Assembly (NCBI GenBank): GCA_947459055.1
Contig: CANHCG010000016.1
Coordinates: 1-12,874 of the forward strand
Direction: 5' to 3'
DNA from: Cytophagaceae bacterium
GTDB taxonomy: Bacteria; Bacteroidota; Bacteroidia; Cytophagales; Spirosomataceae
DNA length: 12,874 nt
Positions 8,515-12,874 of the stretch are shown here, in pieces. Below the pieces are notes generated by a model, which saw only the letters and a list, made by a program, of their open reading frames with translations, searched no databases and was not told the origin of the DNA. Both the position numbers and the translations under genes were made by a program. Each line of letters opens with the position of its first letter. Position 1 is the stretch's first letter.

Positions 8515-9333
8515 ATGAATAACTTAGAAGAAATTATAATAGCGGCTTGGGATCAACCCGAATTGCGTCAAAAGCCAGAAAGCATAAAGGCGATTGAAGC
8601 GGTGGTAGAAAAAGTAGATAAGGGGGAACTTAGGACGGCGGAACCGTTGGCAGATGGCAGTTGGAAAGTCAACGAATGGGTAAAAAAGGCCATTGTGATG
8701 TACTTCCCTATTCGCCAAATGTCGGTGAGCGAGGTTGGAATCTTCGAATTTCACGATAAAATGAAATTAAAAAGTAATTACAAGGAATTAGGCGTGCGGG
8801 TTGTTCCACCGGCGGTGGCGCGGTATGGCGCCTATTTGGCGAAGGGTACGATTTTAATGCCTTCCTATGTAAATATTGGTGCCTATGTAGATGAGGGAAC
8901 GATGGTGGATACCTGGGCGACCGTTGGAAGTTGTGCACAAATCGGCAAACATGTCCATTTAAGTGGTGGTGTGGGGATTGGCGGTGTGTTGGAACCGCCT
9001 CAGGCATCTCCAGTGATTATCGAGGATGGGGCATTTATTGGATCTCGTTGCATCGTGGTTGAAGGAGCTCATATCGGTAAAAAAGCCGTTTTAGGAGCAG
9101 GAGTAACGATTACAGGATCCTCCAAGATTATTGATGTCTCTGGCCCTGAACCGATTGAATACATTGGCTATGTTCCTGAAAACTCGGTTGTCATACCTGG
9201 AAGTATCCAAAAAACCTTTGCGGCCGGCACCTATGGCGTACCTTGCGCATTGATCATAGGAAAAAGAAAAGAAAGTACGGATTTAAAAACCTCCTTGAAT
9301 CAAGCGCTTCGCGAGAATAATGTGGTAGTCTAA
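8515..9333 (+). CDS. dapD: Tetrahydrodipicolinate N-succinyltransferase
   Basis: The protein has 272 residues, the family length. DapD transfers succinyl from succinyl-CoA to tetrahydrodipicolinate in the succinylase route to meso-diaminopimelate and lysine, which also feeds peptidoglycan synthesis. The N-terminal helical domain (1-95) is followed by a left-handed beta-helix of hexapeptide repeats (about 105-230) with the signatures 'MPSYVNIGAYVDEGTMVDTWATVGS' split over residues 115-139 and 'SGGVGIGGVLEPPQA' (150-164). The C-terminal part includes 'GVPCALIIGKRKESTD' (241-256). I chose the ATG at 8515 because 'MNNLEEIIIAAW' matches the family N-terminus; an in-frame start at 8458 would add 19 unmatched residues. 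A strong terminator follows 24 bases after the stop, so the gene may be monocistronic or read through weakly into the cvfB-like gene. Confidence 0.97.
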   Translation: MNNLEEIIIAAWDQPELRQKPESIKAIEAVVEKVDKGELRTAEPLADGSWKVNEWVKKAIVMYFPIRQMSVSEVGIFEFHDKMKLKSNYKELGVRVVPPAVARYGAYLAKGTILMPSYVNIGAYVDEGTMVDTWATVGSCAQIGKHVHLSGGVGIGGVLEPPQASPVIIEDGAFIGSRCIVVEGAHIGKKAVLGAGVTITGSSKIIDVSGPEPIEYIGYVPENSVVIPGSIQKTFAAGTYGVPCALIIGKRKESTDLKTSLNQALRENNVVV

Positions 9334-9357
9334 ACCGAAATCAATCCTTACCTTTAT

Positions 9358-9386
9358 ACCCGGTTCTTAAATAACCGGGTTTTTTT
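9358..9386 (+). terminator. Rho-independent terminator abutting the cvfB-like start codon
   Basis: The stem ACCCGGTT (9358-9365) pairs perfectly with AACCGGGT (9373-9380) over a seven-base loop, and the T-run 9380-9386 ends directly at the ATG at 9387. It should terminate dapD transcription. Because it touches the next start codon, it could also act as an attenuator or mask the initiation site in read-through RNA. Confidence 0.9.
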
Positions 9387-10229
9387 ATGGAAAATAAATT
9401 GAAAATTGGCGAATACAATCGCCTGCGCATCATTAAGGAGGTACCTTTTGGTTTATACCTTGACGGCTACGAAGATGAGATCTTACTTCCCTTGCAATAT
9501 GTACCGGAAAGCTACGAAATCGACGAAATCATCGAAGTATTCATCTACCGAGATTCCGAAGATCGTATCATCGCTACCACCTTACGTCCAAAGGCTACGA
9601 TTAATCAATTCGCCTATTTAGAAGTCCATTCAGTGACTCCATTAGGGGTTTTTCTCGAATGGGGCTTGGCTAAACATTTATTTGTACCATTTAGCCAACA
9701 ATTCCAGAAAATGACCGTTGGCCGTTCCTACCTCGTATATGTCTATTTAGACCTACAAACCGACCGCATCGTCGCTTCTGCCCGAATCGAAAATTTTCTA
9801 CCCGTTTCGGATATCCATGAAGAGTTTACAATTGGCGACAAGGTAGACGCAATTCCATTCGAACATACTGATCTTGGAATTAAATGTCTTGTAAACAATT
9901 GTAAAATAGGTGTATTGTTCAAAAATCAAGTGTTTACAAAAGTAATTATGGGCGAGTCGATGCCTGTTTACGTTTATAACATTCGGCCAGATGATAAATT
10001 AGATTTGCGTATTGAGCCTGTGGGTTTAGTGCGTATGGATTCACAAATGACTAAGTTATTAGCTTTATTAAAAGCAAATAATGGGGTGTTGATGCTTCAT
10101 GATAAGAGTCCTGCGGAACTCATATATGATCAATTAGGTATGTCAAAAAAGGATTTTAAAAAGGCTGTAGGAGGTTTGTACAAAAGTAAACAACTCGCTA
10201 TTCATCATGATTGCATATCACTTTTGTAA
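9387..10229 (+). CDS. CvfB-like S1-domain/winged-helix RNA-binding protein
   Basis: The protein has 280 residues with the layout of the CvfB family: S1-like beta-barrel segments at about 5-65, 72-135 and 145-212, and a C-terminal winged-helix domain at about 218-280 ('LIYDQLGMSKKDFKKAVGGLYK', 245-266). The opening 'IGEYNRLRIIKEVPFGLYLDG' lies at residues 7-27 and is a typical first S1 strand pair. CvfB is known as a regulator of virulence-related gene expression in Staphylococcus; in other bacteria the family is a general RNA-binding protein of unclear role. The start is fixed by the family N-terminus. The ATG follows the T-tract of the dapD terminator with no space between, so there is no room for a normal leader. 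Codon use changes within the gene: the first half is rich in codons ending in C, the second half in codons ending in T, A or G. Confidence 0.85.
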   Translation: MENKLKIGEYNRLRIIKEVPFGLYLDGYEDEILLPLQYVPESYEIDEIIEVFIYRDSEDRIIATTLRPKATINQFAYLEVHSVTPLGVFLEWGLAKHLFVPFSQQFQKMTVGRSYLVYVYLDLQTDRIVASARIENFLPVSDIHEEFTIGDKVDAIPFEHTDLGIKCLVNNCKIGVLFKNQVFTKVIMGESMPVYVYNIRPDDKLDLRIEPVGLVRMDSQMTKLLALLKANNGVLMLHDKSPAELIYDQLGMSKKDFKKAVGGLYKSKQLAIHHDCISLL

Positions 10230-10253
10230 ACATTAATATTCTAGTATTTCTTA

Positions 10254-10284
10254 TTTGTAAATTAGAAATGTTAGGTTACTTTTG
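10254..10284 (+). promoter_or_regulatory. Predicted promoter of the XRE regulator gene
   Basis: TTTG at 10254-10257 is followed after 19 bases by TACTTTTG at 10277-10284, a full match to the Bacteroidota TTTG / TANNTTTG pattern. Transcription would start near 10290, about 23 bases before the ATG at 10313. Upstream, the cvfB-like stop codon is 24 bases away, so the regulator gene appears to have its own promoter. Confidence 0.6.
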
Positions 10285-10288
10285 TGAT

Positions 10289-10309
10289 GTTATTATTTAC
10301 AATCGTAAT
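10289..10309. promoter_or_regulatory. Possible operator in the XRE gene leader
   Basis: The stretch is an imperfect palindrome: GTTATTAT, centre TTACA, then ATCGTAAT; five of eight left-arm positions match the right arm. It sits between the predicted transcription start and the ATG, where an autorepressor would bind. The right arm and an adjacent reversed core (TGTAA) occur again at 8128-8140, upstream of gap. This is inference from position and symmetry only. Confidence 0.25.
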
Positions 10310-10312
10310 CTG

Positions 10313-10807
10313 ATGAATTTAGCTGAGAAAATAGAACTAATCATAAAACGAAAGCAATTGAGTTCTTCTCAATTTGCGGATATCTTAGGAATTCCAAGGA
10401 GTAGTATCTCTCACATTCTTTCGGGACGAAATAAACCCAGTTTAGATGTCGTACAAAAGATTCTCACGGCTTTTCCTGAAATCAGTGCAGAGGAATTGTT
10501 ATTCGAGGATCGGAGTTTACAAGTGGCTACTGCGGTAAAGACACAAATGGCAAGTAATCCACCGATGCCTACGCTTTTTGATAGCCCAGCACCTAGCCCG
10601 TCAGAATCGATTAAAAATAATTTACCTGAGCCTACGATCGTACGCTCGAATCTCAGACGGAATCGTGAAGAGGCTAAAAATGTCAACTTACTTAATGAAA
10701 ATTCGATTGCTCCTCAAACTTTCGCTCCGCATTTAACAAAACACATCGAACGCGTTATCATTTTTTATTCCGATGGCTCCTTTTCGGAAAGTAAGCCCTT
10801 GGCCTAA
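10313..10807 (+). CDS. XRE-family helix-turn-helix regulator
   Basis: The protein has 164 residues. Residues 5-62 form a Cro/C1-type helix-turn-helix; 'SSSQFADILGIPRSSISHIL' covers helices 2-3 (17-36) and 'SGRNKPSLDVVQKI' (37-50) is the usual next element. A Pro/Ser-rich, low-complexity middle (about 82-115) links to a short basic stretch and a conserved-looking C-terminal patch 'HIERVIIFYSDGSFSES' (144-160). Similar F-Y-x-D-G-S-F tails occur, to my memory, in other Bacteroidota regulators. I chose the ATG at 10313 because it lies just before the HTH and after a strong promoter; the in-frame extension to 10211 would overlap the promoter and the previous gene. Targets are unknown. It stands between the cvfB-like gene and the DnaA-box cluster. 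Confidence 0.85.
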   Translation: MNLAEKIELIIKRKQLSSSQFADILGIPRSSISHILSGRNKPSLDVVQKILTAFPEISAEELLFEDRSLQVATAVKTQMASNPPMPTLFDSPAPSPSESIKNNLPEPTIVRSNLRRNREEAKNVNLLNENSIAPQTFAPHLTKHIERVIIFYSDGSFSESKPLA

Positions 10808-10819
10808 GCCTTTGCTGAC

Positions 10820-10912
10820 TTATCCCCAACTTATCCACATTTGTGCACATTTGTTATTTTCATTCTTTAGTTATCCACAATTTTATGTGGATAACTAGTG
10901 GATTTGTTCACA
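10820..10912. other. DnaA-box cluster (candidate replication origin)
   Basis: Three perfect DnaA boxes TTATCCACA are present: 10831-10839 (+), 10871-10879 (+) and 10886-10894 (-). Three more sites differ at one position from TTATNCACA: TTATCCCCA at 10820-10828, TTGTGCACA at 10841-10849 and TTGTTCACA at 10904-10912. I found no other perfect box in the window, so the clustering is far from random. Such clusters mark oriC, or less often DnaA-regulated promoters or DnaA-titration sites. AT-rich DNA follows to 11021, with inverted repeat ATTTGG-GGGT-CCAAAT at 10952-10967, and could serve as an unwinding region. The lack of dnaA in the window does not exclude an origin. Confidence 0.7.
10868..10897. 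repeat. Perfect inverted repeat made of two DnaA boxes
   Basis: Arms of 12 bases (10868-10879 and 10886-10897) are perfect reverse complements around ATTTTA. Each arm contains a full DnaA box, so two DnaA molecules would bind in opposite orientation. There is no T-tract, so it is not a terminator for the XRE gene. Confidence 0.85.
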
Positions 10913-10971
10913 ATTCATAAAAATACGCTTGCATAAGGAATTAAATGTCCCATTTGGGGGTCCAAATTTCA

Positions 10972-11003
10972 TTTGACATAGCCATGATAATTGATTAATT
11001 TTA
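10972..11003 (+). promoter_or_regulatory. Predicted promoter of the mazG-two-component operon
   Basis: TTTG at 10972-10975 is followed after 20 bases by TAATTTTA at 10996-11003, one mismatch from TANNTTTG. The start site would fall near 11008, about 14 bases before the ATG at 11022. It lies in the AT-rich DNA next to the DnaA boxes, so DnaA binding could influence it. Confidence 0.4.
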
Positions 11004-11021
11004 GTTGATATACCTTATTTT

Positions 11022-11489
11022 ATGCAAAAAATTGATTCCTTAAACCAGGTAGCCTTATTTCATCAGACCTTTGGGGCACCTATCTTGGACGAACCGACTA
11101 TTCCTTCTCCTGAACGTTGTCAATTACGTGTCAGTCTATTAGCTGAAGAATTAGATGAATTACGAGAAGCTATCGCCGCTGGTGATTTAGTTGAAGTAGC
11201 CGATGCACTTTGTGATTTACAATATGTCCTATCAGGCGCTGTTTTAGAATTTGGCTTAGGCGAAAAATTTGTTAGCCTTTTTGATGAAGTACAGCGATCT
11301 AACATGTCAAAAGCCTGCCAAAGTCTCGAAGAAGCTGAACAAACAGTCAAATTTTATCATGATAAGGATGGCACCGAAGCGGAAATTAAGGCCGAACATG
11401 GGGTTTGGAAGGTTTTTAGAAAATCAGATAATAAAGTATTGAAGTCGATAAATTATTCGCCGGCGGACCTAGCTAGCTTGTTGAGATGA
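11022..11489 (+). CDS. MazG-type nucleotide pyrophosphohydrolase
   Basis: The protein has 155 residues of the all-alpha NTP pyrophosphohydrolase (MazG / PRA-PH-like) superfamily, which hydrolyses nucleoside triphosphates or their analogues to monophosphate and pyrophosphate using magnesium. The metal-binding pattern E-E-x-x-E ... E-x-x-D is visible: Glu42, Glu43, Glu46, then Glu58 and Asp61, with Asp65 following. 'FDEVQRSNMSKA' at about 87-98 is a typical second-half motif of this subgroup. The physiological substrate is not evident; a house-cleaning role or a (d)NTP role are both possible. The stop codon overlaps the ATG of the response regulator gene (ATGA), so the two are translationally coupled, an uncommon partnership for this enzyme. 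Located directly after the DnaA-box cluster. Confidence 0.88.
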   Translation: MQKIDSLNQVALFHQTFGAPILDEPTIPSPERCQLRVSLLAEELDELREAIAAGDLVEVADALCDLQYVLSGAVLEFGLGEKFVSLFDEVQRSNMSKACQSLEEAEQTVKFYHDKDGTEAEIKAEHGVWKVFRKSDNKVLKSINYSPADLASLLR

Positions 11490-12169
11490 TGAAAATCTTA
11501 TTGATCGAAGATGAGCCTAAAACCGTACAATCCTTAAAACAAGGTTTGGAAGAAAATCATTATACGGTGGAGGTGGCATATGATGGGATATTGGCGAGGC
11601 AATTGGCCACGAGGAACACCTATCAATTGATCATTTCAGATATCATCATTCCTGGCATCAATGGCATCGACCTTTGCCGAGAATTACGTGCCTTAGGGAT
11701 TCAAACACCGATTCTCATGTTAACGGCTTTAAGTACCACGGATGATAAATTAATTGGATTCGAAGCGGGAGCTGATGATTATCTGGCCAAACCATTCGAT
11801 TTTAAAGAGTTTTTAGCGCGGGTGAAAGCATTGATCAAACGTTCGAATCAAACGATTTTAGAAGCTCAAACTCTTCGATTTGCGGATTTGGAGATGGATT
11901 TAACGAGTCATTTGGTGAGTCGATCGGGCCAGCTAATCAACCTTACTTCCAAAGAATTTCAATTACTCGAATACTTCTTGCGTAATCAAGAAAAAGTACT
12001 CTCCAAAGCTGAAATCGCTGAAAGTATTTGGGAAGTAGAAGATGAAAATAGTTCAAACCTCATCGAGGTATATGTGAATTATTTGCGAAAAAAGGTCGAT
12101 AAAGGCTTTTCTAGCAAATTGATTCATACGCAATTTGGCATGGGCTACATTTTACGAATGGAACAATAA
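11486..12169 (+). CDS. OmpR-family response regulator
   Basis: The protein has 227 residues. The receiver domain (about 3-118) has the acidic pocket Glu8/Asp9, the phosphoacceptor Asp52 in 'LIISDIIIPGINGIDL', Thr80 and Lys102 in 'AGADDYLAKPFD'. A winged-helix trans-reg-C domain follows (about 128-225) with 'LTSKEFQLLEYFLRNQEKVLSKAEI' over residues 151-175 and 'VYVNYLRKKVDKGF' (about 193-206), ending in 'GMGYILR'. It overlaps the mazG-like gene by four bases and is one base from the sensor kinase gene, its evident partner. The start may be the ATG at 11486 or the next one at 11489. The general look is like CusR/CopR regulators, but the signal is unknown. Confidence 0.95.
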   Translation: MMKILLIEDEPKTVQSLKQGLEENHYTVEVAYDGILARQLATRNTYQLIISDIIIPGINGIDLCRELRALGIQTPILMLTALSTTDDKLIGFEAGADDYLAKPFDFKEFLARVKALIKRSNQTILEAQTLRFADLEMDLTSHLVSRSGQLINLTSKEFQLLEYFLRNQEKVLSKAEIAESIWEVEDENSSNLIEVYVNYLRKKVDKGFSSKLIHTQFGMGYILRMEQ

Positions 12170-12170
12170 G

Positions 12171-12874
12171 ATGCAGATTCGATCGAGATTAACCTACCAA
12201 TTTACCTACCTGGTTTCGGCGATTCTCTTCGTTTCCTACCTGATTATCTACGTATTTACCCAACAAAATTACAAAGACAAGTTCTACAGCCGTTTGCGGC
12301 AAAAAGCCAATACAGCAGCTGAATTATTAGTAAATGTCAATCAAGTCGATAGTAAACTCTTACGCATCATCGACCGAGCCAATCGAGATATTCTATACCG
12401 AGAAAATATCATGGCCTATGATACCTGTTATGAAAGGATTTATCGGTCAAATGACACCATTAATTTCCATATCGACGTAAACCGTGTCAAAGAGGTTTTA
12501 AAACGAAAAGAAGTCCGATTTGGCGTCGAAGATTTAGAGATTTTAGGGACTGTTTTTGTAACACCAGAAGGTAGAATTGTGGTCTTTGCTGGGGCGGTAG
12601 ACCAATATTCTGCTGATAATGAAAAGGATTTAAAGAATATCCTAATCGCCTTATTTTTATTGTTTGTCTTCATTGTGGTGATTTCAGGCTGGTTTTTCGC
12701 TGGTAGGGCGGTAAATCCTATATCCGAAGTCATCAAACAGGTGGACTTGTTGTCACCTAAACGCCTCGAACAACGCTTAGAAACGTCCACCTCAGAGGAT
12801 GAAATAGGGAAGATGGTGGCAACGATCAACCGGCTACTGGAACGCATCGAAAATGCATTTAAATTACAAAAAAC
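12171..12874 (+). CDS. Sensor histidine kinase, 3' end outside window
   Basis: The frame is open from the ATG at 12171 to the window end, giving 234 residues without a stop. Visible parts are a first membrane helix at about 11-30, a periplasmic sensor region at about 31-155 that I do not recognise, a second membrane helix at about 156-176 ('NILIALFLLFVFIVVISGW'), and a HAMP domain at about 177-231 (with 'VNPISEVIKQVDLL' at 181-194 and 'EDEIGKMVATINRLLERI' at 209-226). The dimerisation/His box and ATPase domain would follow beyond the window. The gene starts one base after the response regulator stop and is certainly its cognate kinase. The overall form resembles copper- or envelope-stress-type kinases, but the sensed signal cannot be told. 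Confidence 0.9.
   Translation, partial: MQIRSRLTYQFTYLVSAILFVSYLIIYVFTQQNYKDKFYSRLRQKANTAAELLVNVNQVDSKLLRIIDRANRDILYRENIMAYDTCYERIYRSNDTINFHIDVNRVKEVLKRKEVRFGVEDLEILGTVFVTPEGRIVVFAGAVDQYSADNEKDLKNILIALFLLFVFIVVISGWFFAGRAVNPISEVIKQVDLLSPKRLEQRLETSTSEDEIGKMVATINRLLERIENAFKLQK

Noticed and set aside
10211..10312. Upstream start for the XRE regulator adding 34 residues
   Set aside because: It overlaps the cvfB-like gene and a strong promoter and precedes a helix-turn-helix that starts naturally at 10313.

Overview
The window looks like ordinary chromosomal DNA from a member of the Bacteroidota, most likely a Cytophagales-type bacterium. The reasons are an HU-CCDC81/SPOR protein of the kind found in that phylum, a TonB-like protein with a glycine-rich linker, an outer-membrane barrel ending in the TonB-receptor-type strand, few Shine-Dalgarno sequences, AT-rich DNA, and promoter-like TTTG / TANNTTTG pairs of the Bacteroidota type. 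I see no insertion sequence, phage gene, CRISPR array, tRNA or rRNA.

Left part (1-6993): six tightly packed plus-strand genes form one likely operon. They are a TPR protein (5' end cut off by the window), a plug-less TonB-receptor-like outer-membrane barrel, an inner-membrane HU-CCDC81/SPOR protein, a TonB-like energy transducer, folC and trmB. Gaps are 0, 1, 2 and 14 bases, then a 4-base overlap. The first four are envelope proteins spanning periplasm, outer membrane, peptidoglycan and inner membrane. The last two are housekeeping enzymes (folate polyglutamylation, tRNA m7G46). The operon ends at a bidirectional terminator shared with the convergent gap gene. A 32-bp tandem duplication there has separated the trmB stop codon from the terminator hairpin.

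Middle (7016-10807): gap (glycolytic GAPDH, minus strand) and dapD (lysine/diaminopimelate pathway, plus strand) diverge from a 506-bp intergenic region that carries a good gap promoter and four perfect inverted repeats. A strong terminator follows dapD, and its T-tract runs directly into the start codon of a CvfB-like S1/winged-helix RNA-binding protein gene. Next is a small XRE-family regulator with its own promoter and a possible autoregulatory site.

Right part (10808-12874): the gap after the XRE gene holds three perfect and three near-perfect DnaA boxes, two of them in a perfect 12-bp-arm inverted repeat, followed by AT-rich DNA. This is a candidate replication origin or other DnaA-binding locus, and is the most interesting feature of the window. 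It is followed by an operon of a MazG-type nucleotide pyrophosphohydrolase, an OmpR-family response regulator and a HAMP-containing sensor histidine kinase cut off by the window end.

I did not find a clearly new multi-gene system. The points most worth checking are the DnaA-box cluster, the duplicated trmB end, the terminator abutting the cvfB start codon, and the palindromes at 3230-3255 and 8223-8394.
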